This document shows positions 44,984 to 54,205 of a stretch of DNA of 64,000 nucleotides, piece after piece. The notes beneath the pieces were generated by a model. The model did no database searches and was not told the DNA's origin. It saw only the letters and a list, made by a program, of their open reading frames with translations. Numbering within the stretch: the first letter of the stretch is position 1; every line of letters begins with the position of its first letter. Both the position numbers and the translations under genes were made by a program. Source of the DNA: Limimaricola soesokkakensis (GTDB lineage Bacteria > Pseudomonadota > Alphaproteobacteria > Rhodobacterales > Rhodobacteraceae); NCBI RefSeq assembly GCF_900172345.1, contig NZ_FWFY01000013.1, positions 1-64,000 on the forward strand, written 5' to 3'.

Positions 44984-45748
44984 ATGCGTTTTCTAGCTCG
45001 TCTTCGCCGGGCCTTGGGTGCCCGTACTGTGCCAGTTTTCGACGCAGTGCTCGCGCCGGCCACGCCGCTGGCGGTCATCGGCGATGTCCATGGACGCGCA
45101 GATCTTCTTTTCCTGATGCTGGATCGGCTCAAGCGGGAGGCGCCGGATCATCAGGTCATCCTAGTGGGGGATTATCTGGACCGCGGCGAGGAAAGCCAGG
45201 AAGTGCTCGAAGCACTGCGTGAGCAGTCGGGCCTTGTCTGTCTAAAGGGCAATCATGAGGCGATGTGCCTGGAGTTTCTAAAAGACCCGGAGCGGTATGG
45301 CCCTCGCTGGTTGCGTAACGGCGGTCTGCAAACGCTTGCCAGCTTCGGAGTGGGAGGAGTAGGGCAGGGGACGGACGCGGCCAGGTTGGTCGCAGCGCGC
45401 GATGCGCTGGCTGAGAGCCTCGGGGATAACGCCATCACCTGGCTGCAGAATTTGCCGTTGTCTTGGCGCAGCGGCAACGTGGCGGTAGTGCATGCGGCGG
45501 CGGACCCCGAACTACCGATCAGCTTGCAATCGGAGCAGACATTGCTGTGGGGGCATCCGAACTTCGATCGCGTGGCTCGACAGGACGGGGTGTGGATCGT
45601 GCATGGCCACACCATTGTCGATCAGGCAAGAGCTGAAGCGGGTCGGATCGCGGTGGATACGGGAGCCTATGCGAGCGGTCAGCTGAGTGCCGCGATAATC
45701 GAAAAGGGCGATTTGCGCATCGTGGAAGCACGGCTTTACAGTTCATGA
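44984..45748 (+). CDS. Metallophosphoesterase, serine/threonine-phosphatase type
   Basis: A 254-aa calcineurin-like phosphoesterase. Metal-binding motifs are GDVHGRADLL, GDYLDRGEES and GNHEAM, then VVHAAADP and VHGHTIVD. This resembles the PrpA/ApaH-type single-domain phosphatases. It is cytoplasmic. It is divergent from the par-rep cluster and upstream of an XRE regulator, with no clear operon partners. In Rhodobacterales, similar genes are found near polysaccharide loci, but the substrate is unknown. Confidence 0.92.
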   Translation: MRFLARLRRALGARTVPVFDAVLAPATPLAVIGDVHGRADLLFLMLDRLKREAPDHQVILVGDYLDRGEESQEVLEALREQSGLVCLKGNHEAMCLEFLKDPERYGPRWLRNGGLQTLASFGVGGVGQGTDAARLVAARDALAESLGDNAITWLQNLPLSWRSGNVAVVHAAADPELPISLQSEQTLLWGHPNFDRVARQDGVWIVHGHTIVDQARAEAGRIAVDTGAYASGQLSAAIIEKGDLRIVEARLYSS

Positions 45749-45921
45749 CCCCCTGGTGCGGATGACTGTATGTCAGGTCCCAGCGCCAACCAAGATGGTT
45801 GCGTTCGCTCGTCCGCATCGCTACCTTAAGTTGAGAAAAGTTGACACGTTGCGACCCGGTTTCCCGGATCAGATGGCAGCGAAGCCTCCTTTTGCGACCG
45901 CATATACCGAGACGGATGGTA

Positions 45922-46272
45922 ATGACCCACCCCATCGACAAACACGTCGGCACGCGCATCCGCCAAGGGCGCTGGATAAGAGGAACGACGCAGCAGGATC
46001 TGGGGGATGCGGTTGGATGCAAGTTCCAGCAGATCCAGAAGTATGAAACCGGGGCAAACCGGGTTTCGGCCTCGCGGCTGTGGGACATCGCCGATGCCCT
46101 GGAGGTGCCCATCACCTATTTCTTCGAAGGCGAGGCACAGTCAGAACCGCCGCTATCAAGGTTTCCGGATCGCGGCTCGGCCGAACTGCTTCGGATCTGG
46201 ACATCCTTGAAGGACAGGCAAAAGCAGGCCCTGCTGAGCCTCGCCAAAAGCATGACCGATATGGACGAGTAG
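45922..46272 (+). CDS. XRE/SinR-type transcriptional regulator
   Basis: A 116-aa protein. The Cro/CI helix-turn-helix is RIRQGRWIRGTTQQDLGDAVGCKFQQIQKYETGANRVSASRLWDIADALEVPITYFFEG. The C-terminal part is a helical segment (LLRIWTSLKDRQKQALLSLAKSM). This form is frequent in Rhodobacterales and usually controls nearby genes. I used the ATG giving MTHPIDKHVG, the common family start; another ATG lies two codons upstream. It precedes the synthase locus by about 480 bp and may control it. Confidence 0.86.
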   Translation: MTHPIDKHVGTRIRQGRWIRGTTQQDLGDAVGCKFQQIQKYETGANRVSASRLWDIADALEVPITYFFEGEAQSEPPLSRFPDRGSAELLRIWTSLKDRQKQALLSLAKSMTDMDE

Positions 46273-46750
46273 ACCTGCAAATCTCAGTGGCTCTCGGAAC
46301 TGCGACGCCTGCATCGTTTGTGCATGCCCGATTGAAAGATCTCTTTCAGAGACGGTGCGGTTCTCTTCGTGTCTCGCCTCTTTCATATGCCCTCCTGGTT
46401 CCGATGATCTGACCTGACATCGGTCAGCTCGACCGCCACCTTTTCACCGCAATTCCAGATGCTGGGATTCGAGTTCGGCCGCTGCGACTGTGCCGGCGAA
46501 CGACCCAAACGACCGCCTTAATTCTCTCTGTTTCCATATGATTGACTGAATTCGTCCTTTCTGTGCTCTTAAGGGGTAGGAATGGGGCGATTTCTGGACC
46601 GCACGTGGCGGTCGCCCTACCAATGACACATTCACGCCACGGTGCATGATCCGCAGAATGCGGGACTGCCCCCGGTGAAGAGCTTGCTCTTCGTCGGGGG
46701 CGGGATCGGGCCGGTGGCGTGGTTCGCAGGAATTGGTCCGGTGATCCCTC
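46273..46750. other. Leader and promoter region of the polysaccharide synthase operon
   Basis: About 480 bp without a supported gene, between the XRE regulator and the synthase. It carries the synthase promoter and a strong leader hairpin near its right end. Confidence 0.4.
46668..46701 (+). promoter_or_regulatory. Leader hairpin before the polysaccharide synthase
   Basis: Stem of 7 + 7 bp (GCCCCCG / CGGGGGC and GAAGAGC / GCTCTTC) split by a GT/GT mismatch, with a TT loop. It ends 49 bp before the synthase ATG. No T-run follows, so it is more likely a regulatory leader structure or operator than a terminator. Confidence 0.55.
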
Positions 46751-49700
46751 ATGCCCCAGCGCACACCAGATTTCGTGGTTCCCCGTGTCCTGCGCGGCTT
46801 GCCGGCCGGCGTGTTTGCGGACCCGCGTGCGCGACGGTATGGGCGCCTGCGGTTGGGGTTGTTGTTTGCTTTGGTGCTTTTTGCGGCTTGGGTCACGCTG
46901 TTCTTCGTCGAGATCTGGCATGATGGCGACCTCACGCCCGTCAGAGCTCCCGAAGAGGCGGGTATCCTTTCCCCCAGTCCGGGTGCGCACAAGCATCTGC
47001 ACGGCCTCGAACCCCCAGGCCCGCACGGGGCACAGGTGCTCCTCTCAGACGGGAACACGCCGAACGTGGCTTGCCCGGCACCCGAAGCTGCGCGACGCCG
47101 TCCGGTCTTTGCCTTCGCGCCGTCGTCCTCCCAGCATGCCCCTTTCTCGCTGGGCCAGGATTGCGGGCTGATCGATGTCCTTCTGCCCGAATGGGCCACG
47201 CTCACGGCGCCTCAGGGGACCGCGCAACTCGACATGGAAACGGCGGCGGCGCGCATGCCCATCGTACAGGCCACCCGAAAGGGCATCGCCACCTGGCCGG
47301 TGGTGAACGTGACGCCGGACTATCTTGCGGTTCTCGCGGAGACCCCGTCTCAGCTTGGGGCCGAGTTCAAGACGCTGCAGGCCGTAGCCCTCGAGCAGGA
47401 CTGGCCAGGCTACTGTCTCGATTTCAGCGCCTTGGTGGGCACGCCTCTGGCTGACCGCTTCTCTCTCCTGCGGAACTGGATGCAGCGGAGCCGTGCAATC
47501 GACATGGAGCGCTGCGCCATCTTTCCGGCAGGGACGGAAGCAGGGCTGTTGCAGTCTGCCGGACGCGTCGCGGAGCATGTCATCGCCAAGGGCTTCGTTG
47601 AGCCTTGGATCGGTACCGCGCCGAGCCCGCTTGCGGCGCGCGATTGGTTTGCTGAAGAGGTGGATCGTGTGCAGGGACTCGTGCCCGAGGACCGGCTGGT
47701 GCTGGCGCTGGGAACGGGCGCCGTGCTGTGGCATCCGCAGGTGGCCCTGCCAGAGCGGGTCGGTTTTGCGCACGCGATGACCGAGCTTTCGCTCGCGGAT
47801 GGCGAGATGGCGTTCAGCCGCGAGAGCGGCAACAGCTTTGCGACCTGGCGGGATGAAACAGGGGGGCGGGTGCGCGCCTGGTTTCTCGATCTCGCTTCCT
47901 TCGACAGCCAGCTTCGGGATTTGAAAGCTCGCCCCATTGCGGGGATCGCGGTGTGGGGCGTGGGGCTCGAGGATCCGGCGATCTGGCCACGCCTTGCCGG
48001 CGCTACGGATGAAGCGTTGAGCGGCGTGTCCTTCGACAGTTACGTCCATCAGCTGGGCGTAGGTCCTTTCGTGCGCCCCGGTCCGGCCGGCGTGACAGGG
48101 CTGCGCCATATCACCCGCGATCCGATGAGCGATGAGATCACGGGTTTCGACTACGAGGTGATGCCGCGCGCCGCACTCGTCGAACTCTATGGCCGGGGCC
48201 GGCCCGACCAAGTCGTCCTCACCTTCGATGACGGCCCCGACCCCGACTACACCCCCGCCATTCTCGATATTCTGGCCGCGGAGGATGTGCCCGCCTCCTT
48301 CTTCGTGCTGGGGCAGCGCGTTGCGCAGTCCCCGCAGATCCTCCGTCGAATGCTGAAGGAGGGTCACGAGGTCGGCTCGCACAGCTACTGGCACCCGAAG
48401 ATGGACGCGATCTCGGAAGCCAGGGCCCGGCTCGAGATCAACTCGACACAGCTCGCGATCGGCACCGCGAGCGGCGTCTCGGCGCGGCTCTACCGCGAGC
48501 CCTACATGCGCAGTGGCGGTCCGATCCATCCTGCAGAGCTCGACACGCTGCGCCCGCTGCACGAGGCTGGCTACGTCATCGCCGGCATGGAAGTGGTGCC
48601 CTGGGACTGGAAGGCGGAGTCCCCCGAGGCGCTCGCCGATGCGGTGATCACGCAGATTGCCGAAGGGGCGGGCAGCGTCGTGCTTCTGCATGACAGCGGG
48701 GGCGATCAGAGCGCCACCGTGGAGGCGGTCCCACTGATCATCGAGCAGCTGCGCGCCCAAGGCTACGAGTTCACCACCTTGGCGGGCTTGCTGGACGTGC
48801 CGAGCTACACGCTGATGCCGGCCGCGCCAGCGCTGGCCCAGTCGTTCCACCGCTTTTCTTTCCAGCTGATCGGCAATGGCTGGACGCTGCTTGCCTTCGG
48901 CTTCTGGGCGACCTTCGTGATCGGGGCAGGGCGCTCGGTCTTCCTGCTGGTCGCCGCACGGCTGCGACAGCGCCACGTGGCACCGCTGCTGTCGGGCCGG
49001 GACAGCCCCACCGTGGCGGTGGTCATCCCCGCCTACAACGAGGCAAAGGTCATCTCAGCATGCATTCGGAGCGCTCTGCGCAGTGCCTATGACTACCTCG
49101 AGGTCATCGTCGTGGATGACGGCTCGACCGACGGTACCGCCGAGATCGCAAGGGCGATGTGCGAGGATCCGCGGCTGCGCGTCATTCGCCAAGCCAATGG
49201 CGGCAAGGCCAGCGCGCTCAATACCGCGCTGGCCGAAAGCGAGGCCGAGATCTTCGTCTGCCTCGATGCCGACAGTCAGATCGACCCGCATGCCGTGGCC
49301 CGGCTGGTGCGGCACTTCGCGAACCCGGAGGTGGGTGCCGTCGCCGGCAAGGTGGTGGTGGGCAACCGCACGGGATGGCTCACCAAGCTGCAGGCGCTCG
49401 AATACATCACCGCTCAGGGCGTCGAGCGCCGCGCACGCGAGTGCTTCAATGCCATCCCGGTCGTACCGGGCGCGCTCGGCGCCTGGCGCGCCACGGCTGT
49501 GCTCGAAGCAGGGATCTACTCATCCGAGACGCTGGCCGAAGATGCCGACTTGACGATGTCGGTGATCCGCTCGGGCTACCGGGTGATCTATGACGAAACG
49601 GCCGTCGTCACCACGGAGGCGCCCTGCCGCCTGTCGCAGCTCATGACCCAGCGGCTGCGCTGGTCGCTCGGTACGCTCCAGGCCACCTTCAAGCACCGCC

Positions 49701-50113
49701 ATGCTTGGCGCGAGGGCTCGGGCTTGGGCCTTACGGCGCTCCCTGACATCGCGCTCTTCGGCTACCTCCTGCCCTTCCTGGCACCGCTCGCCGATGCTTT
49801 CCTCCTGCTCAATCTATGGAACTGGGTGCAGGCCGATGCCACGGCCGAACAAGCGCCTTCCTGGCTGCTGCTCTTCGGATATGCGCTGTTGCCGTTGCTC
49901 GAGATCCTGGTCGCGGTGGTGGCGTTCCGTTTCGATCGGGGCGAGGATCGTCGCCTGCTTCTGTGGCTGCCGCTTCAGCGCCTCATTTACCGCCCGATCC
50001 TCTACTATTGCGTCTATCGAGCTCTCTGGCGTGCCGCGTCGGGGCGGCTCGCGAAATGGGGGCGGATGCAAAGAGGGGGCAGCATGCTGACGGCAGGCCT
50101 GAGCCGCGCGTGA
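46751..50113 (+). CDS. GH18-like / polysaccharide deacetylase / GT2 fusion (polysaccharide synthase)
   Basis: A 1,120-aa membrane protein. A signal-anchor helix lies near residue 40. Residues about 115-430 form a GH18-like barrel ending VWGVGLEDPAIWP; the usual DxxDxDxE motif is replaced by YCLDFSAL, so it is probably non-catalytic. Residues about 490-690 are a NodB deacetylase with VVLTFDDGPDPDYTP, GHEVGSHSYWHP and LYREPYMRSGG. After a membrane helix, residues about 755-990 are a GT2 domain with VVIPAYNEAKV, VVDDGSTDGT, CLDADSQID, EDADLTM and QRLRWSLG. Three to four C-terminal membrane helices follow. It probably polymerises and de-N-acetylates a GlcNAc-type polymer. The next gene overlaps it by 4 bp. 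Confidence 0.93.
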   Translation: MPQRTPDFVVPRVLRGLPAGVFADPRARRYGRLRLGLLFALVLFAAWVTLFFVEIWHDGDLTPVRAPEEAGILSPSPGAHKHLHGLEPPGPHGAQVLLSDGNTPNVACPAPEAARRRPVFAFAPSSSQHAPFSLGQDCGLIDVLLPEWATLTAPQGTAQLDMETAAARMPIVQATRKGIATWPVVNVTPDYLAVLAETPSQLGAEFKTLQAVALEQDWPGYCLDFSALVGTPLADRFSLLRNWMQRSRAIDMERCAIFPAGTEAGLLQSAGRVAEHVIAKGFVEPWIGTAPSPLAARDWFAEEVDRVQGLVPEDRLVLALGTGAVLWHPQVALPERVGFAHAMTELSLADGEMAFSRESGNSFATWRDETGGRVRAWFLDLASFDSQLRDLKARPIAGIAVWGVGLEDPAIWPRLAGATDEALSGVSFDSYVHQLGVGPFVRPGPAGVTGLRHITRDPMSDEITGFDYEVMPRAALVELYGRGRPDQVVLTFDDGPDPDYTPAILDILAAEDVPASFFVLGQRVAQSPQILRRMLKEGHEVGSHSYWHPKMDAISEARARLEINSTQLAIGTASGVSARLYREPYMRSGGPIHPAELDTLRPLHEAGYVIAGMEVVPWDWKAESPEALADAVITQIAEGAGSVVLLHDSGGDQSATVEAVPLIIEQLRAQGYEFTTLAGLLDVPSYTLMPAAPALAQSFHRFSFQLIGNGWTLLAFGFWATFVIGAGRSVFLLVAARLRQRHVAPLLSGRDSPTVAVVIPAYNEAKVISACIRSALRSAYDYLEVIVVDDGSTDGTAEIARAMCEDPRLRVIRQANGGKASALNTALAESEAEIFVCLDADSQIDPHAVARLVRHFANPEVGAVAGKVVVGNRTGWLTKLQALEYITAQGVERRARECFNAIPVVPGALGAWRATAVLEAGIYSSETLAEDADLTMSVIRSGYRVIYDETAVVTTEAPCRLSQLMTQRLRWSLGTLQATFKHRHAWREGSGLGLTALPDIALFGYLLPFLAPLADAFLLLNLWNWVQADATAEQAPSWLLLFGYALLPLLEILVAVVAFRFDRGEDRRLLLWLPLQRLIYRPILYYCVYRALWRAASGRLAKWGRMQRGGSMLTAGLSRA

Positions 50114-52599
50114 TCGGTCGACGCGAGCTGCTCAAGGGTGCAGGCGCGGCGCTGGTGGGGATGGGGCCGGCCCGGAGCCTGGCGGCGACCCGCGTGGTGC
50201 CCAGCTACACCGTGCTGCGCGACATCACCGCCGGGACGCCGCCCGAGGTCCTGCGTGCGGTTCTGGAAACCTTTGAGCGCCAAGGCCTGCCTGTGACCTG
50301 TCTTGTCACGCTCGATGCCCCCGGGGCGGGAAGACTTTCTGCTGACAGCCCCGTCATCGATGTCCTGACCCAAGTTGCGGGTGCAGCGCCGGGGCTCGTG
50401 GAGATCGCGCCGCATGTCCACGAGCTGGCTACGCTTTCGAGCTACTTCCAGGCCCGACAGGCGGCCGAGGCGGTCGCGCAGCTCAAAGCCCTGCTGGGAG
50501 ATGCGGCAGCCGCCATACCGATCCGCTCGATCGCCTGCGATACGCCGCAGCAAGCGCAATCGCCGCAGGGCCTGCGCGGCGCTGGATTGCATACCGAGCT
50601 CCTGCTGCCCGAGGAAAGCGGCCCATTGCGGAGCGAGCGCTGGCTCGACGGCACCGTGCGCTTTCTGGGCGGCCGGGTCCTGACTTTGGACGATGCGCGC
50701 CAAGCCTATTGGGAGAGCGACACGGAACGCAGTCAGGTGCTTTGGACGCTATCGATGGCGCAACTCGCCGGCGACGCCCCGGCGCAGCTGTCAACCAAGG
50801 CGGCGGTCTTTGCGAGCCAGGCGCTGGCAGCCGAAGCGGTGCGCGGACTGGCGCACCTCACGCTGTCGGAGGCACAGCTGCGGGATGATTACGGCTACCG
50901 GCGGGATCTGCTGCTCCATCTCGTGACGCGCAGCGCGAACAGCCCGGCCTTCCAAGCCTTGACCACGGAACTCGACGCGCGGGGCATCGCTCATAGCTAT
51001 AGCCTGGTGCCCGAGGGAGCAGGGGGCGCTGATGGGATCCGGCTCAAGCTGATCCCGGGCCATGACCAGGGAAAGGCCGGGAGGGGGGTGCGCCTGTCGG
51101 ATACCTCCGTCGGGTCAGCGCAGAGCATCGTACTGCAACCCGGGGCAGGGGCCTTTCGAGGCCTGAGTGCGGAGAACGCGCTGGTACTGCCCGCACGCCT
51201 GCTGGCGGATCCGGAATCGATCTATGCGCTGGAGCAGGACCAAGAGGAAATCGAGGACAAGGTGCTGCTGGTCGATGCCGACCGTGTCCACAGAGGCGTT
51301 CTGCGGACTGCGCTGCTGCGCGGCTTGGAGCAGAGGCTTGCGCGCCCGGGCCGGCGCACGATCGCACTGCCGACGGCGCTGGAACGACTGCTGCCGCAGA
51401 GCCCGTATATCGGCCATCATCGGCGCACAGAGCGTTTCCGCGAAGGCGCGGGGCGCATGGTAGAAGCGGTGGCCCCCGCGGAACGCGCGGCGCTCATGGA
51501 GGATGCCCGCTGCGCTTGGCGCTACTTCTCCACCTGGACCAACCCGGTCACCGGGCTGTGCCCGGCCACCGTCTACAACGGAAAAGGTGGCCGACGGCTG
51601 CACGAGGCCGTCACCATGTGGGATGTGGGCAGTCACATCAACGCGCTCATCGCAGCGCATGATCTCGGTTTGATCGGGGCGGCCGAGTTCCAAGCGCGCA
51701 GCGCTCGGATCATGCCGCAGATCGTGGGCCGCCGCTACAACGGGCGCCTGCTGCCGCAAGGCTGGATCCGCACCGACCGGTCTCGCTGGGGGACCCGCGA
51801 CTTCGATGCCTGCGACGCAGGCCGGCTGCTGGCCGCGCTCTACGCGCTCGAGAACCACCCCGCCGCCAAGGCCCGGCCATCGGACATCGTGCAAGCCTAC
51901 GACCTCGCAGCGGTAATCCAGGCAGGCGAGATCCAGAACGTCACCGACGGCGTGTTCCACAGCTCCTATGGTTCGCATTGCGCGCATTACGCGGCCCACG
52001 CCTTCCGGATCTGGGGGTTCGACGCGCGCTCGCCCTATGAGGTGATGCGGGGGCGCTCGAGTGCCGACGGGCAGATGGCGCTCATCGAAGCGTCCGGCCT
52101 CATCGGCCCCTTGGGCGCCGAGCCGTTGCTTCTCGAGGCGGTCGAGCTCGGCATGTCGCCTGAGTCCGCCTACCTCGCCGACCTGCTCTTTGCTGCCCAG
52201 TTGGAGGAGTACGAGGAAACCGGCCGGCTCAAATGCGTGTCCGAATGCCCGATCGATCGCGAACCCTGGTTTCTCTATTCTGGCCTGCAGCTCGATGCAG
52301 ATGGGCGCCGTTGGGCGACCGATACGGTGAACGGACATGCCCGGCATCGTTCAGAGGCTTTTGCGGATGCCAATGCGGTGATTAGCAGCAAGGCGGCGTA
52401 TCTCTGGGCAGCTTGGCGACCGCATCCCCACAGCCAGCGTCTGCTCGAGTATGTCCGAGCGCGGGCTCGCCAAAAGGTGGGCTTCTCGCCGGGCATCTAC
52501 GAGGCGGACGATCGCGCCATGCCCGATTACAGTGACATCAACACAAACGCGATCATACTGCAGGCCATTGCTTATAAGGTAATTAATACAAGCGCTTGA
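50110..52599 (+). CDS. DUF3131-like secreted protein coupled to the synthase
   Basis: An 829-aa protein starting at a GTG overlapping the synthase stop. The N-terminus has a Tat-like signal (GRRELLKGAGAALVGMG). Residues about 30-450 include segments resembling a deacetylase-type barrel without clear catalytic residues. From about residue 460 a DUF3131-like domain appears: WRYFSTWTNPVTGLCPATVYN, MWDVGSHINALIAAHDLGLI, TRDFDACDAGRLLAALYAL and VFHSSYGSHCAHYAAHAFRIWG. DUF3131 proteins are often encoded with polysaccharide synthases and are predicted to have a glucoamylase-like fold. A periplasmic role in polymer handling is likely; activity unknown. Confidence 0.85.
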   Translation: MIGRRELLKGAGAALVGMGPARSLAATRVVPSYTVLRDITAGTPPEVLRAVLETFERQGLPVTCLVTLDAPGAGRLSADSPVIDVLTQVAGAAPGLVEIAPHVHELATLSSYFQARQAAEAVAQLKALLGDAAAAIPIRSIACDTPQQAQSPQGLRGAGLHTELLLPEESGPLRSERWLDGTVRFLGGRVLTLDDARQAYWESDTERSQVLWTLSMAQLAGDAPAQLSTKAAVFASQALAAEAVRGLAHLTLSEAQLRDDYGYRRDLLLHLVTRSANSPAFQALTTELDARGIAHSYSLVPEGAGGADGIRLKLIPGHDQGKAGRGVRLSDTSVGSAQSIVLQPGAGAFRGLSAENALVLPARLLADPESIYALEQDQEEIEDKVLLVDADRVHRGVLRTALLRGLEQRLARPGRRTIALPTALERLLPQSPYIGHHRRTERFREGAGRMVEAVAPAERAALMEDARCAWRYFSTWTNPVTGLCPATVYNGKGGRRLHEAVTMWDVGSHINALIAAHDLGLIGAAEFQARSARIMPQIVGRRYNGRLLPQGWIRTDRSRWGTRDFDACDAGRLLAALYALENHPAAKARPSDIVQAYDLAAVIQAGEIQNVTDGVFHSSYGSHCAHYAAHAFRIWGFDARSPYEVMRGRSSADGQMALIEASGLIGPLGAEPLLLEAVELGMSPESAYLADLLFAAQLEEYEETGRLKCVSECPIDREPWFLYSGLQLDADGRRWATDTVNGHARHRSEAFADANAVISSKAAYLWAAWRPHPHSQRLLEYVRARARQKVGFSPGIYEADDRAMPDYSDINTNAIILQAIAYKVINTSA

Positions 52600-52628
52600 T
52601 GTCTATAAAATTAAAATCGGCGCGAGCT

Positions 52629-53126
52629 TTATTGGTGCAGTCGAGGGTCAAGTGCAAAACGCTCCTGCTGCACATCATCGAAATGTCCTGCTGCTCGATC
52701 CGCATCGAAGATCAGGTTCCAGCTATGTCGGGAAACGGTCGATGGTACCAAGCAAAACAGGTGATCCTCCAAGAGCTGATCACCGAAAGCCTGCTGCCCT
52801 GGACCATGAGCTCCCGGGATTAGCCAGTTCGCGTTCGGCAAATCCTCGGCAAGAACGACATGAACGGTAGAGATGTCGATTACCCGGGCACAGGTCAGCA
52901 CATGTGGCGAGGTATCGAGCACCTTGAAGCCCTTATGGACGGCGACCTCCATGATTGCGGTTGAGGGGTCTACTGACGTGTAGACCGCACGCGACCCTCG
53001 GGAATTCCATCGGCCGCCGACGCGATACGATCCCTCACCGGTGTCCCAGCTGCCCGCGTGCCGTTCTTGATCGAGACGCCAAAACCGAAGCTCCCCCGTA
53101 CCGAGCGGGGGCGGCAATGGCGTCAC
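52629..53126 (-). CDS. RES-domain toxin (NAD+ phosphorylase family)
   Basis: A 165-aa RES-family toxin. Conserved positions are WRL near residue 17, the YRVGGRWNSRGSRAVYTS block (two Arg, Tyr, Ser) and AIMEVAVH with the Glu. Known RES toxins (MbcT, RES of Xre-RES systems) deplete NAD+ by phosphorolysis and stop growth. It follows its antitoxin with a 4-bp overlap. It is convergent to the DUF3131 gene. Confidence 0.94.
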   Translation of the reverse strand: MTPLPPPLGTGELRFWRLDQERHAGSWDTGEGSYRVGGRWNSRGSRAVYTSVDPSTAIMEVAVHKGFKVLDTSPHVLTCARVIDISTVHVVLAEDLPNANWLIPGAHGPGQQAFGDQLLEDHLFCLVPSTVSRHSWNLIFDADRAAGHFDDVQQERFALDPRLHQ

Positions 53127-53629
53127 GAATATACCCCATACTCGATACGCGTCAGGTAATCATCGACCGCTTCGGCTCCTGCGGTTGACATGAGCAGATC
53201 TATGGGTCGACGATTGTCGAGACCGATCGCAGGCTCGAGAAGCCATGCCTCCGCCGCGGCTTGCGTTCCAAGGACGTCAGTTGCCTTGGCGATGATCTCG
53301 GCGAACCTCCAGGCGCGGCTGCTTTGTTCGGGCGAAAGCGCTTTCTGCTTCACTTCCGACCTGCGGCGCTGCAGCGTTCGGATGCTGATCCCGATCGCCT
53401 TGGTCAACACGTCGCCGGTCGACAGAACCTGAACCCCGTCAACCAGATAGAACAGCGATTTCGAAGGAATTCCTTGAACGATCAGGTCATGCGCATCCAG
53501 GGGGCTACGGACATCGCGTTTCATGATTTTGCTGCCGCCCAAGAGGCGGTAGGCGCGGATCGTCTCATTCTCGACTGCGGCCGGCGCAGCGCGCCCGCTT
53601 CGCTCATTAGCCATGCTAATTGCCGTCAT
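53123..53629 (-). CDS. Xre/MbcA/ParS-type antitoxin of the RES toxin
   Basis: A 168-aa antitoxin. The N-terminal Xre-like part is VLTKAIGISIRTLQRRRSEVKQKALSPEQSSRAWR, and the C-terminal DUF2384 domain is FAEIIAKATDVLGTQAAAEAWLLEPAIGLDNRRPIDLLMSTAGAEAVDDYLTRIEYGVYS. It neutralises the RES toxin and represses the operon. GGAGG lies eight bases before the chosen ATG; a frame open further upstream lacks similarity. An inverted repeat covers the start region. Confidence 0.93.
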   Translation of the reverse strand: MTAISMANERSGRAAPAAVENETIRAYRLLGGSKIMKRDVRSPLDAHDLIVQGIPSKSLFYLVDGVQVLSTGDVLTKAIGISIRTLQRRRSEVKQKALSPEQSSRAWRFAEIIAKATDVLGTQAAAEAWLLEPAIGLDNRRPIDLLMSTAGAEAVDDYLTRIEYGVYS

Positions 53630-53668
53630 GGAATGGCCTCCGTCATGTGTCGTTATAATAGTGACGAC
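53606..53668 (-). promoter_or_regulatory. Operator candidates of the Xre-RES operon
   Basis: Two perfect inverted repeats flank the start codon: ATTAGC-N3-GCTAAT (53606-53620, just inside the gene) and GTCGT-N10-ACGAC (53649-53668, upstream) with TATAAT inside the spacer. They are plausible autoregulation sites and could also affect the divergent small gene. Confidence 0.48.
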
Positions 53669-53819
53669 TGTCGCAAAGTGTTTCAAGGTGAGTCCAGTTC
53701 GATGGAGGGCGCGACATCGCGTCACGCGGCGAACCAGAATGGTATTTTCGTGGTATGAGATCCGTTCCAAGCGACGACCATCGCTTGGGCACGCAAAGCA
53801 ACAACAACAGGAAATGCGC

Positions 53820-54074
53820 ATGCTAATGGATCCGACCTTCACCCACTGGACCGCCGTCTACCGTTCTGCCGGCGAAGATGAACCGACCGCCACCACGGCC
53901 GACTTCAGCGAGATGGGGGCGGGCGATCCGGTCGATGCGCGAGCGGCGAAGGCTCATTTCCGGACAGTACTCGGGCATGGGACGGAACTGCTGGAGCTCT
54001 ACCCATTCGACAATCCCGACGAGGCGCTCGAGACTTGGCGCGCGACGAACGCGCTCGAGGTCGCGGGGCTCTGA
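53820..54074 (+). CDS. Small hypothetical protein
   Basis: An 84-aa acidic soluble protein (TFTHWTAVYRSAGEDEPTATTADFSEMG, then a helical C-terminus). AGGAA lies six bases before the chosen ATG. No family recognised. It is divergent from the Xre-RES pair and isolated on its right side by IS and PIN remnants. Confidence 0.6.
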   Translation: MLMDPTFTHWTAVYRSAGEDEPTATTADFSEMGAGDPVDARAAKAHFRTVLGHGTELLELYPFDNPDEALETWRATNALEVAGL

Positions 54075-54124
54075 CGCCCCGCCGCCGGATCGATCAGGTG
54101 AGCGCGTCGTGGAGTTCGCCCAGC

Positions 54125-54147
54125 GACATGCGCCCTTGGCGCATGTC
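54125..54147. repeat. Perfect 10-bp inverted repeat
   Basis: GACATGCGCC-CTT-GGCGCATGTC, 50 bp after the small hypothetical gene. It may end that transcript (no T-run) or act as an operator. Confidence 0.4.
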
Positions 54148-54205
54148 GACCTGATCGATCTCGCGGGCGCTCGTAGCGAAGCAGGTCAGCAGGAAAGGTG
54201 AGATC

